Assembly: GCF_001968815.1 (NCBI RefSeq)
Contig: NZ_MIEQ01000078.1
Coordinates: forward strand, 1-64,000
Direction: 5' to 3'
Length of the DNA: 64,000 bases
From: Motiliproteus sp. MSK22-1
Lineage (GTDB): Bacteria > Pseudomonadota > Gammaproteobacteria > Pseudomonadales > Balneatricaceae
The translations under genes were made by a program, and so were the position numbers. This document shows positions 9,214 to 18,609 of this stretch, in pieces. The notes under the pieces were generated by a model. That model made no database searches and was not told where the DNA came from. It worked only from the letters and a program-made list of their open reading frames with translations. Numbering within the stretch: position 1 is the first letter of the stretch; each line of letters opens with the position of its first letter.

Positions 9214-9285
9214 GCAGAACCTTCCCTGGTCTGGTGAGTATTGTCATCAGATACCCTGGCGGGTACCTCCGTTTACATGACTGAT

Positions 9286-11220
9286 TTATCCTGTATTCTC
9301 GATATTGGTTAGATTACCACAAGAAAACAACAATTTGTCTGCTCCTTGTTGTTTGAGCAGTTCAGCCATCTCGTTAGGCTGTACGGGCCGTGATAACAGA
9401 TACCCTTGTCCATAGTGACAGCCTTCAAGGCAAAGGTCTTTTAAGTTTTTTTCAGCTTCGATTCCTTCAGCCACCACCTGCAGCTCCAGGCTCTGGGCCA
9501 AGCTGAGAATGGTACGAATAAAGCGAAGGTCTGTTGGTATATTGTTCAGATCCTGAACAAAGGATTTATCAATCTTTAATTTTTGCACCGGTAGTCGTTT
9601 TAAATGGCTTAAGGATGAATACCCGGTGCCGAAATCATCCAAAGCCAGGCTGATATCCAGCGCCCGTAATTTTTTTAGAATGTCGGGAGATGTTTCAATA
9701 TCCCGCATAGTGGTATCTTCAGTCACTTCCAATACCAGCAAATTGGCGTCCATGCCGCTGACGGCTAAGGCTTTTTTTACAGCCCCTACCAGATCATACT
9801 GTGTGTACATTGTCGGTGAGATATTTACACTTACTGACAGTGACGGCAGTTGTTGTTCAATCCAGCGCTGATTTTGTCGGCAAGCTTGCTCCAGCACCCA
9901 GCAATTTAGCTGATTAGCCAGCCCGAACTGCTCTGCAATAGACACTACTTCCAAGGGCGATATATAACCGTAATCTTCATGATGCCAGCGTAACAACGCT
10001 TCAGTAGCTTCTATTTTTCCGGTATTGAGGTTAACAATAGGCTGGTAGAAAAGGGCCAGCTGATTGTCTTTAATTGCAATACTCAGATCATTGGACAGCC
10101 GCTTTCGGCGAACGATTGCGGTGTTCATTTCCGGTTCAAAAAATCGGTAACTGATCCCATCATCCTTTTTAGCCAGGTACATCGCGGTGTCGGCGTTTAT
10201 CAGCACTTGTTCTGCTTTTTCAGAATCGTTTGGAAAAAGACTGACACCAATACTGGCAGATGGGTACACCCGATTGTTGTTAAGCTCTATTGGTAGCATT
10301 ATTTGTTTACAGATTCGTCGGGCCAGCCGCGCGCTGACATCCACATGATCGACTGCTTCCTGAATAACAGCAAATTCATCACCACCGAGCCGGGCCACGG
10401 TATCCTGTTGCCGGACACAGTCTTTCAATCGTCGGGCAACCTCGATAAGCAGCCTGTCTCCGGCACTATGTCCGTAAGAATCGTTAATTGTCTTAAAGTC
10501 ATCCAGATCAATCAGGTAAATAGCCATCCGTGATCCTGCCCGCAGGCTTCGGGCTTCTGCAATTTTGAGCTGATCATGGAAAAACTTTCGATTGGGTAAC
10601 CCGGTCATGGGATCATGCAGAGCCTGCGCACGACTTCGTGCATTTTCTCTCAATAACATCAACACCAGTACAGCACCACTGATCAGTAGGCCAAGAAAGA
10701 ATATATGTTGTCTATCATGAGTTGATCGTAACTCAAGCAGCTTGGTACGACCGCTGAAGCTCTCAACATTAAATCGCCGAACAGCGGGAGCGAAAGTGCG
10801 GTAGCGTTCTCCGAGTTGCTCTGCCGTTTGAATATCAGCCACCTGAAGATTGAGAACCACCGGATCAACTTCCTTCATTAGTTGATCCAGTTTATTTAGC
10901 ATCTCCTGGGCGCCTGGTAGCTCTCTTAGATGCTCGGTTTCTTCACCAACTCGCAGTACCTGTATTCTGCTCCAGAGTAAATCGAATCTGAGCATGAGGT
11001 CGTTAGGAGTACGCTCGCCTATGCGAAACAGGTCCAGCGTATTCAAAAACCTTAGCAGTTCACCCTCTAATTCTGAGGATGCCCAAGCTCCTGTTTTCAG
11101 TGTGACATCGAGAATTTTTGATGCCTCAGTGTAGCGCTGGTAGCTGATGATTGAACTGAAGGCAAAAATTGCAATGACTGCTAATAGAGATGTTACACGC
11201 AGATAACGCACGCGAAACAT
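9286..11220 (-). CDS. Membrane GGDEF-EAL protein with periplasmic sensor
   Basis: This 644-residue inner-membrane protein has a first membrane helix at about 7-26, a roughly 145-residue helical periplasmic sensor, and a second helix at about 172-190. Then come GGDEF (motif RLGGDEF, 277-283) and EAL (EALLRW, from 407). Both active sites look intact: DLDDFK and the GGDEF motif for the cyclase; EAL, VNISP, EVTED, DDFGTGYSS and LKIDKSF for the phosphodiesterase. It could therefore act in either direction, set by periplasmic input. The start codon directly abuts the stop of the upstream gene (11220-11735), sharing one base, so the pair is almost certainly co-transcribed and translationally coupled. 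That partner is a secreted protein, suggesting it supplies the signal. Confidence 0.92.
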   Translation of the reverse strand: MFRVRYLRVTSLLAVIAIFAFSSIISYQRYTEASKILDVTLKTGAWASSELEGELLRFLNTLDLFRIGERTPNDLMLRFDLLWSRIQVLRVGEETEHLRELPGAQEMLNKLDQLMKEVDPVVLNLQVADIQTAEQLGERYRTFAPAVRRFNVESFSGRTKLLELRSTHDRQHIFFLGLLISGAVLVLMLLRENARSRAQALHDPMTGLPNRKFFHDQLKIAEARSLRAGSRMAIYLIDLDDFKTINDSYGHSAGDRLLIEVARRLKDCVRQQDTVARLGGDEFAVIQEAVDHVDVSARLARRICKQIMLPIELNNNRVYPSASIGVSLFPNDSEKAEQVLINADTAMYLAKKDDGISYRFFEPEMNTAIVRRKRLSNDLSIAIKDNQLALFYQPIVNLNTGKIEATEALLRWHHEDYGYISPLEVVSIAEQFGLANQLNCWVLEQACRQNQRWIEQQLPSLSVSVNISPTMYTQYDLVGAVKKALAVSGMDANLLVLEVTEDTTMRDIETSPDILKKLRALDISLALDDFGTGYSSLSHLKRLPVQKLKIDKSFVQDLNNIPTDLRFIRTILSLAQSLELQVVAEGIEAEKNLKDLCLEGCHYGQGYLLSRPVQPNEMAELLKQQGADKLLFSCGNLTNIENTG

Positions 11221-11735
11221 TACTTAACCTCGATGTGACGCAATTGCCAAACCATCCCTGCATGGTAATAAGTAGTGTTCAACTCGGGGTAATCGGACAT
11301 TGGGTAGAGTAGCCAGATAGGCCCCTTATCCCGTACTTTCATCGGTTGGCCGTCTGACTCCAGTGCCAGTAAAATGGGATATTCAGCAATCGGATCAAGG
11401 TCGATCACTGAATGGTAATCGTTAAGAGCCCGGGCAATGAGTCGAGTGCCTTTAGCGCCAACATACTGAAGCAATTCACTCAGCAAAACCCCAGTATAAA
11501 GATGACTACCTTCGGTCCAGGGGGAGGCTGTTTTAAACTGATGCCTGGGTAGAGAGTCCAACATTGCCCGATCGAAATCAGCCTGACCTGGTTGATTACT
11601 GTGTGTAATGGCTCCACTGAGGGTCAGAATGACTGTCCCTTTGGGGCTGGGGAGATGGTCTGCAACGGCTGCAGGAACCAGAGTTATCCAAGTCAGTATG
11701 ATTAACAGGCATCGCAGTTGAGCGGTAACATTCAT
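11220..11735 (-). CDS. Periplasmic oxidoreductase-molybdopterin-like domain protein
   Basis: This 171-residue protein has a signal peptide (cleavage likely after VADH or AAVA, about residue 25). Its single domain resembles the Moco-binding fold of the SUOX/MsrP superfamily: VILTLSGAITHSN, a block FDRAMLDSLPRHQFKTASPWTEG, TGVLLSELLQYVG, and late GPIWLLYPMSDYPEL. The cysteine that ligates molybdenum in true members is missing; the only Cys is inside the signal peptide. It is therefore unlikely to be a redox enzyme and more likely a periplasmic ligand-binding or signal-relay protein. It is the first gene of an operon with the GGDEF-EAL gene, which begins at its stop codon. Confidence 0.8.
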   Translation of the reverse strand: MNVTAQLRCLLIILTWITLVPAAVADHLPSPKGTVILTLSGAITHSNQPGQADFDRAMLDSLPRHQFKTASPWTEGSHLYTGVLLSELLQYVGAKGTRLIARALNDYHSVIDLDPIAEYPILLALESDGQPMKVRDKGPIWLLYPMSDYPELNTTYYHAGMVWQLRHIEVK

Positions 11736-11834
11736 GGTATGGTGGTGCTGCTCATATTATTTGGAATATATATCTAGCTTAGACTAATTCCCAAATGACG
11801 GCTGGACACCCCATCCCATATATTGGATAAACTT

Positions 11835-12131
11835 TTATTCAGGGTCTTTTTCAGCAGTCCTGGTGTCTTCGCTGGCAGCCTCAGTGCCCTGGTGCTGGGA
11901 TTCCAGCTGCGCTACTCGCTTTTCCAGAGCTTCTACCAATGATCGGGTTCGCAGCAATACTTCCTGCTGGGTATCAAACTCCTCCCGAGTGACAAGATCC
12001 AGCCGGGAAAATGCACTCTGTAGAATTTGATTGGCACCTCGTTTTAGTTCTTCCTGGGTTTTCTGGGGGCCTTCCCCCAATAGCTGCACTAACTGTTCGT
12101 TCAGGCCTTCTAATAATTTGGGGGCAATCAT
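11835..12131 (-). CDS. ubiK: Ubiquinone biosynthesis accessory factor UbiK
   Basis: This is a small (98 aa), almost entirely helical protein. Its N-terminal half has the BMFP-domain pattern (LLEGLNEQLVQLL, then NQILQSAFSRLDLVTREEFD). A predicted coiled coil follows (VLLRTRSLVEALEKRVAQLE) and then an acidic tail. UbiK (YqiC) pairs with UbiJ as an accessory factor of the aerobic ubiquinone biosynthesis complex. It is divergent from glnK, an arrangement I recall from other gammaproteobacteria. The GTG/ATG choice is clear: ATG at 12129-12131, with a modest AGGACATCACC binding site. Confidence 0.93.
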   Translation of the reverse strand: MIAPKLLEGLNEQLVQLLGEGPQKTQEELKRGANQILQSAFSRLDLVTREEFDTQQEVLLRTRSLVEALEKRVAQLESQHQGTEAASEDTRTAEKDPE

Positions 12132-12293
12132 GGTGATGTCCTGTTCTCAATATTTTCAAGTATCAGCGGTACTGGCAGAGAGAGTCATTCTGTCCCTGTC
12201 GTGACATGTACTGGTTGAATGGATTCTATCACGTTCTTATCAATAGGCTGGCCAAATTAATGTAGTTGCACCTTGAGGACCCATTCTGGTGCG

Positions 12294-12310
12294 TGCACTG
12301 AAACGGTGCC
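12294..12310 (+). promoter_or_regulatory. NtrC-like enhancer site upstream of glnK
   Basis: TGCACTGAAACGGTGCC fits the 17-bp NtrC dyad TGCAC-N7-GTGCA with one mismatch at the last base. It lies about 100 bases upstream of the -24 element of the sigma-54 promoter, the normal enhancer distance. NtrC phosphorylated under nitrogen limitation would act here. Confidence 0.75.
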
Positions 12311-12407
12311 TTGTTTTTGTGCGATCAGGGGGCTTGTCAATAAGGCATATGCACTTTTATATCAAAATATATTTCTTATCTCTTTGAATTACATGGCTAA
12401 AAAAAGG

Positions 12408-12424
12408 TTGGCACAGGCTGTGCT
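12408..12424 (+). promoter_or_regulatory. Sigma-54 promoter of glnK-amtB
   Basis: TTGGCACAGGCTGTGCT has the invariant GG (12410-12411) and GC (12422-12423) exactly 12 bases apart and a full TGGCAC -24 element. Transcription would start near 12436, about 80 bases before the glnK ATG. Together with the NtrC-like site this is a textbook Ntr-controlled promoter. Confidence 0.85.
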
Positions 12425-12511
12425 AAATACAGATCAAGTATTACTGATGGTCGTCAGCCTTTGGCTTTTCCAGCGATACGGCCAAGAAAAGAATCCATTA
12501 CCGGGAGATAA

Positions 12512-12853
<342 letters not shown>

Positions 12854-12984
12854 TTATGTCGATATGGCGCTCAGCAAGATGACCTGAGATTCGGGTTACC
12901 AGAGCATTAAAAATAATAAAACCAGGCTTTTTTCAATTTTCAAATTCGGCATCTGCTTACTTAAAGATGCCATTGAGGCAAATC

Positions 12985-14244
12985 ATGGAAAACCAAATTT
13001 TTGAATTGCAGTATGCAATGGACACCTTTTATTTTTTGGTGTGCGGTGCGTTAGTTATGTGGATGGCAGCAGGATTCTCCATGCTGGAGGCGGGCCTGGT
13101 GCGTTCCAAAAACACCACTGAAATCCTGACGAAAAACGTAGCGCTGTTCGCTATCTCCTGCATCATGTATCTGGTTGTAGGCTATGAGCTGATGTATGGC
13201 GGAGGACTCTTCCTGGCGGGCATTGAGTCGGTGGATGTGGATCAAGTCCTGGCTGATTCCAAAGAAAATGGCTTTGGTGGTGATTCTGTCTATTCAGGTG
13301 CGTCTGATTTCTTCTTCCAGGTTGTTTTTGTTGCCACGGCTATGTCCATTGTTTCTGGTGCCGTAGCAGAGCGTATGAAGCTCTGGGCGTTCCTGGCATT
13401 TGCCGTAGTCATGACCGGTATTATCTATCCGATGGAAGGAGCCTGGACCTGGAATGGCGCTGATGTCTTCGGAATGTATAACCTGGGTGATCTTGGTTTT
13501 TCTGATTTTGCCGGTTCCGGTATCGTTCATATGGCAGGTGCTGCCGCAGCCCTAGCCGGTGTGTTATTGCTTGGTGCACGTAAAGGCAAGTACGGTGCAA
13601 ACGGCTCTGTTAATGCTATTCCGGGTGCTAACTTGCCGATGGCTACATTGGGAACCTTTATTCTTTGGATGGGTTGGTTCGGCTTTAACGGCGGTTCTGT
13701 ACTGAAGTTGGGTGATGTTTCCAGTGCTCATTCTGTCGCGATGGTTTTTCTAAATACCAATGCAGCGGCTGCCGGTGGTGCGATTGCAGCGTTGATTACG
13801 GCTCGTATTCTGTTTGGCAAGGCTGACCTTACGATGTTGCTTAACGGTGCACTGGCTGGATTGGTTGCGATTACTGCTGAGCCTTCTACTCCTACGGCAC
13901 TACAGGCTACTTTATTCGGTGCAATCGGTGGTGTTCTGGTAGTGTTCTCCATTGTAGGTCTGGACAAGTTGAAGATTGATGATCCAGTTGGTGCGATCTC
14001 TGTACACGGTGTGTGTGGTCTATTAGGTCTGTTGCTGGTGCCGGTGACTAACGGTGAGGTTAGCTTTAGTGGCCAGCTGATTGGTGCTGCGACCATTTTT
14101 GTCTGGGTGTTCGGGTTCAGTTTGGTTGTTTGGAGTATTCTGAAGGCTGTGATGGGAATCCGTGTCAGCGAAGAAGAGGAGTACGAGGGGGTTGATATTG
14201 CCGAGTGTGGTATGGAAGCTTATCCTGAGTTCACCAAATCCTAA
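12985..14244 (+). CDS. amtB: Ammonium transporter AmtB
   Basis: This is an Amt/Rh channel of 419 residues with eleven membrane helices and an extracytosolic N-terminus. The conserved pore histidines sit in IVHMAGAAAALAG and SVHGVCGLLGL, and the family block FILWMGWFGFNGGS is present. ATG 12985 has GAGG 8 bases upstream; an in-frame ATG at 12967 has no binding site. The N-terminus runs into helix 1 (FYFLVCGALVMWMAAGFSMLEAG) without the cleavable signal peptide of E. coli AmtB. It imports ammonium and is blocked by de-uridylylated GlnK, encoded immediately upstream in the same transcript. A hairpin terminator follows at 14270-14294. Confidence 0.97.
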   Translation: MENQIFELQYAMDTFYFLVCGALVMWMAAGFSMLEAGLVRSKNTTEILTKNVALFAISCIMYLVVGYELMYGGGLFLAGIESVDVDQVLADSKENGFGGDSVYSGASDFFFQVVFVATAMSIVSGAVAERMKLWAFLAFAVVMTGIIYPMEGAWTWNGADVFGMYNLGDLGFSDFAGSGIVHMAGAAAALAGVLLLGARKGKYGANGSVNAIPGANLPMATLGTFILWMGWFGFNGGSVLKLGDVSSAHSVAMVFLNTNAAAAGGAIAALITARILFGKADLTMLLNGALAGLVAITAEPSTPTALQATLFGAIGGVLVVFSIVGLDKLKIDDPVGAISVHGVCGLLGLLLVPVTNGEVSFSGQLIGAATIFVWVFGFSLVVWSILKAVMGIRVSEEEEYEGVDIAECGMEAYPEFTKS

Positions 14245-14269
14245 AGAAGGTTTAACACAAGATTTAACA

Positions 14270-14294
14270 GGGTGCCCATAAGGCACCCTTTTTT
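14270..14294 (+). terminator. Rho-independent terminator after amtB
   Basis: A 7-bp GC-rich stem, GGGTGCC with GGCACCC, encloses a 5-base loop and is followed by TTTTTT. It separates amtB from the second glnK gene, which must then have its own promoter. Confidence 0.9.
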
Positions 14295-14372
14295 ATTTGA
14301 AGAAGACCAAGCTATCTTGTCTTCAAGCCCTGATCTCTTCCGCGCTTCAGCACTCTTCACTTTCCTTTGTAA

Positions 14373-14861
<489 letters not shown>

Positions 14862-14957
14862 TCAGCGTCGCTGATTCTGAGATTCATGACTGGCTATAGA
14901 ATTGTCTATCGTAGGGCTTGTTTTTGAATCCCCTTTATTGATTTTGCTATAACAGAA

Positions 14958-14980
14958 AAGCACCTCCGGGTGCTTTTTTT
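14958..14980 (+). terminator. Rho-independent terminator after the second glnK
   Basis: The stem AAGCACC/GGTGCTT closes a TCCG tetraloop, followed by an unbroken T run. It is strong and lies about 100 bases past the stop codon. Confidence 0.92.
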
Positions 14981-15156
14981 GTGCCTATCAATCAAGCTCA
15001 ACATCATTGCAGGGTGAATAGCGAGGCTCGCGATCGCTGAAAGTGCCGTTGCGGTTTAACGATTCCAAATAGGAATAGATCATCGGCCTGGATTTCTCTG
15101 TTTTTGTCCTGCTTCAAGCTGCTACAGTGACTGCACTACTGACAGCGGGGTGAAAA

Positions 15157-15954
15157 ATGGAACTGGATATTGGACTCATTCTATTACTTTTTGTAACTGG
15201 ATTAGTGGCAGGAGGGGTTGATGCTATTGCGGGCGGTGGTGGTCTGATCGCATTGCCTGTTTTACTGGCAACGGGGATGAATCCTGTAGAAGCGTTGGCA
15301 ACAAATAAGCTTCAGGGTAGTTTTGGTACTTTTTCTGCCACCTATTACTTTGTAAGAAAAAAACTGGTCGATCTTAGGCAGATGCGGCTAATGATTGCCT
15401 GCACTTTTATCGGAGCTGTTAGCGGAACTCTGCTTATACAATTACTGGATGCGAATCTGCTTGCCTCTCTGATGCCTGTATTATTGGTGCTGATTGCGTT
15501 GTATTTTATGTTCTCTCCACGGATAAGCGATCAGGACACTGAAAAGCGTGTAGGTTCAGCACTGTTTGCACTGGTGTTCACAACGGCGATCGGGTTTTAC
15601 GATGGTTTCTTTGGACCTGGGACGGGAGCATTTTTCGCCATTGCCTTTGTTTCGCTTGCAGGGTTTGGATTAGCTAAAGCCACGGCCCATACCAAAGTGC
15701 TGAACTTTACCTCCAATGTTGCTGCATTATTGTTCTTTGCCCTGGGTGGGCATATTGTCTGGATTGCAGGATTTATTATGGCAGCCGGGCAGTTTGTTGG
15801 CGGTCAGCTGGGGGCCAAAATGGTTGTCAGTAAAGGTACGACACTGGTTCGGCCATTAATAGTGACCATCACCTTGTTGATGTCTTTTAAGTTGCTGTTT
15901 GATCAGTTTGGGGATGAGGGGGTAGACCAGCTTTTGACTTGGTTGAGCATATGA
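15157..15954 (+). CDS. TSUP/TauE-SafE family permease (YfcA-like)
   Basis: This 265-residue inner-membrane protein has about eight helices. The internal repeat is marked by GLVAGGVDAIAGGGGLIALP near residue 15 and GFYDGFFGPGTGAFFAIAF near residue 150, the two signature glycine-rich blocks of the TauE/SafE family. The family exports or imports sulfonates, sulfite, thiosulfate and organic acids; YfcA itself is poorly characterised. The binding site GGGGTGAAAA precedes ATG 15157. It stands alone between the PII gene and astA, so no substrate can be assigned. Confidence 0.9.
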   Translation: MELDIGLILLLFVTGLVAGGVDAIAGGGGLIALPVLLATGMNPVEALATNKLQGSFGTFSATYYFVRKKLVDLRQMRLMIACTFIGAVSGTLLIQLLDANLLASLMPVLLVLIALYFMFSPRISDQDTEKRVGSALFALVFTTAIGFYDGFFGPGTGAFFAIAFVSLAGFGLAKATAHTKVLNFTSNVAALLFFALGGHIVWIAGFIMAAGQFVGGQLGAKMVVSKGTTLVRPLIVTITLLMSFKLLFDQFGDEGVDQLLTWLSI

Positions 15955-16245
15955 TTTGGTTGAATCTATCATCGAATAAAAAAGCAGCTTTGATTTTAAT
16001 TCAGCTGTTTGTTGAGAAGTGTGTCAGTCGTTGCTGATGTCGTTGATCAAGGTAGCGATTCGCAGGATTGTGAAGCTTAATTGTTAAAACCTGTTCCCGT
16101 CGACACATCTTACTGCTTCCTTAACCAGGACAGCAGAGAGTCCTCTAATTCGGATGCTCATCGTCTAAACTTACCAGAATACCCAGGGACTTGATTGTAA
16201 GCCCCTCAGCTGGAACTCCCTTATCTTCAAGGAGGAGGGGCGACG
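15955..16245. other. Intergenic region before astA
   Basis: The 291 bases contain an imperfect hairpin just after the permease gene (AAGCAGCT with AGCTGTTT, about 15981-16011), possibly a weak terminator. An excellent ribosome-binding site for astA (AAGGAGGAGGGG) lies at the end. No ORF or recognisable operator is seen in between. Confidence 0.4.
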
Positions 16246-17265
16246 ATGAATATCATTCGGCCAATTACTCGCAATGATCTTGATACGCTGGTCTACATTG
16301 CCGAGCAAAGTGGACCTGGTTTCACTTCTTTACCCAATAATCGAGAATTACTGGAAAGGAAGATAGAGCATTCGCTGGCGGCAATGAGCCGTTCTATCAG
16401 TACCCCAGGGGAGGAAAGCTATTTATTTGTCATGGAGGACCTGGATAAACAGGCGGTTGTGGGTACCTGTGGAATTGAAGCAGCTGTGGGAACTAAGGAG
16501 CCTTGGTATCATTATCGCATTGGTACCATTGTTCATGCGTCTAGAGAGCTGGATGTTCACAATCGCTTTAAAACCCTCTACCTCTGCAATGATTACACTG
16601 GATACTCAGAAATCTGTACTCTTTATCTCAGTGCTGATTATCGTCACAGCCGAAATGGTAATCTGCTATCCAAGTCTCGCTTTTTGTTTATGGCTGAATT
16701 TCCAGAGCGTTTTTCCCACTATGTGATTGCTGAAATGCGTGGCCTGAGTGATGACAAGGGGTTGAGCCCTTTTTGGGAGGGGCTGGGCAAGCGATTCTTT
16801 TCGATGGAGTTTTCAGAAGCCGACTACCTTACTGGCATTGGCAACAAATCATTTATAGCTGAGTTGATGCCCAAGCATTCAATCTATATTCACTTGTTAC
16901 CTGAGGCTTCTCGGGCTGCTATCAGCCAAGTGCATACAGATACTCAACCGGCGCGTAAAATGCTGGAGAATGAAGGTTTTCGATTTGAAGGCTATATCGA
17001 TATTTTTGATGGGGGACCCACTCTTGCCTGCAATGTGAATGATATTCGAACCATCTGTGGCAGTCGTTACTATAAGGTGCATATTGACAAGTCAGCCCAT
17101 TCTAAGCAGCCATTTATTGCGAGTAATACCAGTGTAGAAAACTTTCGCTGCGTACAGGCATCGCTGCGAACAGAGCCTCAAGGCAGCGTTTATCTGAATC
17201 CCCGGCAGGCTGATGCGTTGATGGTAGAACAAGGTGATTCACTGCGAATGCAACCTTTGAGTTAA
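16246..17265 (+). CDS. astA: Arginine N-succinyltransferase
   Basis: At 339 residues this has the AstA/AruG length and starts with the family N-terminus MNIIRPITRNDLDTL. Further family features are GPGFTSLP, the CoA-binding-region EICTLYLSADYRHSRNGNLLS and the late EGFRFEGYIDIFDGGPTL. The enzyme transfers succinyl from succinyl-CoA to the alpha-amino group of arginine, the first step of the AST pathway for arginine as nitrogen source. The strong AGGAGG site fixes the ATG. The other ast genes (astB, astC, astD, astE) are not in this window, which is unusual because they commonly form one operon. Confidence 0.95.
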   Translation: MNIIRPITRNDLDTLVYIAEQSGPGFTSLPNNRELLERKIEHSLAAMSRSISTPGEESYLFVMEDLDKQAVVGTCGIEAAVGTKEPWYHYRIGTIVHASRELDVHNRFKTLYLCNDYTGYSEICTLYLSADYRHSRNGNLLSKSRFLFMAEFPERFSHYVIAEMRGLSDDKGLSPFWEGLGKRFFSMEFSEADYLTGIGNKSFIAELMPKHSIYIHLLPEASRAAISQVHTDTQPARKMLENEGFRFEGYIDIFDGGPTLACNVNDIRTICGSRYYKVHIDKSAHSKQPFIASNTSVENFRCVQASLRTEPQGSVYLNPRQADALMVEQGDSLRMQPLS

Positions 17266-17313
17266 TTTCTTTTAGTACTCTGAAATTGGTAGCATGCTCA
17301 AGTATCGAACAAG

Positions 17314-18594
17314 TTAAGAGAGTTCATGCCGAGGCAGTTTTAAAGAAATCAAAGCTGTCAGTAATAAGAAAGCAGATGAAACCCATAGACAAAGAATGAG
17401 ACCTTGGCTCTGAAATAGCCAACCGGACAGTACAGTGCCAATCAACCGGCCCATTGCGTTGGCCATGTAGTAGAAGCCTATATCCAGCGACACTCCGTCC
17501 TCTTTGGCATAAGAGACGATAAGAAAGCTGTGCAACGATGAGTTGACGGCAAACAACAGGCCGAAAATAAGCAGGCCTACGATAATTACGATGTCAATGC
17601 TAAGGCCAAACGATTCTCCCTGCTGGCTAAGCCACGGCTCGCTCATCATTATTGTGATTAGGGTTATTGCGATTAAAGCAGGTATCAGGGCTAACACTAA
17701 GGCCCAGCTAAAAGCTGACCGACCGTCAGGTACCTGACCCGACCGCTTTCCTGTCAGTCTAGGAGCAAATGCCTGAATGACCCCATAGCCGATAATCCAA
17801 AGAGCCAGAAATCCCCCGACATTGGTGTGTTCCCAGCCCAGTTCTGTGCTCAGGAAAACCGGCAAGGCGATAACAAACCAAACATCACGGGCTCCAAACA
17901 AAAAAAGACGCGCGCCAGATAAGCTGTTGACTGCGTAGCTCTTGGAAAAAATATCACTGAATTTGGTCTTTCGTGTAATCTTTCCAAGGCCTTTTTTCAA
18001 CATCAGCATACTGCTTATCAGAACTAAGGATAGGGCTGTGGCCATGGCAATAAGAGTGTTTTGAAAACCCAGTCCCGTTAATAGAGCACCTCCGAGAAAG
18101 AAGCCTGCGCCTTTTAGTGTATTCTTAGAGCCGGTCAGCACTGCCACCCATTTATAGAGGGTGCTTTGACTGCTGCTTCCTGCCAGCAGTTTAATGCTGC
18201 TTTTGGCACTCATTTTATTCAGGTCTTTAGCGACCCCTGACAGGGCCTGCGCTGCCATGACATAGGGAATACTGAGCAGCTCTGAAGGCACAGTCAGCAT
18301 TGCCAGTGCGATGATCTGCATAGCTAAACCGATGTTCATGGTGTGATTGAGTCCGATATGGGCTCCCAGCCAGCCCCCTACCAGGTTGGTGATAACGCCA
18401 AATATCTCATAGAATAGAAATAGCATGGCGATAGCTAAGGGCGAATAGCCCAGTTGGTGAAAATGCAGCACTACCAACATGCGCAGAGCACCATCAGTGA
18501 GGGTGAAGGCCCAATAATTACCGGTTACAAGTAAGTACTGACGACTATCGACAGTGTCAGGGCTCTGTTGATTTAAATCATCTGCAGTGGTCAT
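17314..18594 (-). CDS. arsJ: Organoarsenical efflux MFS transporter ArsJ
   Basis: This 426-residue major-facilitator protein has twelve predicted helices and ArsJ features: NYWAFTLTDGALRMLVVLHFH near the N-terminus, LSGVAKDLNKMSAKSSIK in the middle and ARDVWFVIALPVF after the central loop. ArsJ exports 1-arseno-3-phosphoglycerate, made when the GAPDH of this operon uses arsenate instead of phosphate. The two together give arsenate resistance. It starts 15 bases after the GAPDH stop, so the genes are co-transcribed in the order arsR, GAPDH, arsJ. Confidence 0.93.
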   Translation of the reverse strand: MTTADDLNQQSPDTVDSRQYLLVTGNYWAFTLTDGALRMLVVLHFHQLGYSPLAIAMLFLFYEIFGVITNLVGGWLGAHIGLNHTMNIGLAMQIIALAMLTVPSELLSIPYVMAAQALSGVAKDLNKMSAKSSIKLLAGSSSQSTLYKWVAVLTGSKNTLKGAGFFLGGALLTGLGFQNTLIAMATALSLVLISSMLMLKKGLGKITRKTKFSDIFSKSYAVNSLSGARLFLFGARDVWFVIALPVFLSTELGWEHTNVGGFLALWIIGYGVIQAFAPRLTGKRSGQVPDGRSAFSWALVLALIPALIAITLITIMMSEPWLSQQGESFGLSIDIVIIVGLLIFGLLFAVNSSLHSFLIVSYAKEDGVSLDIGFYYMANAMGRLIGTVLSGWLFQSQGLILCLWVSSAFLLLTALISLKLPRHELS

Positions 18595-18609
18595 CGGGCG
18601 ATTGTTCTC

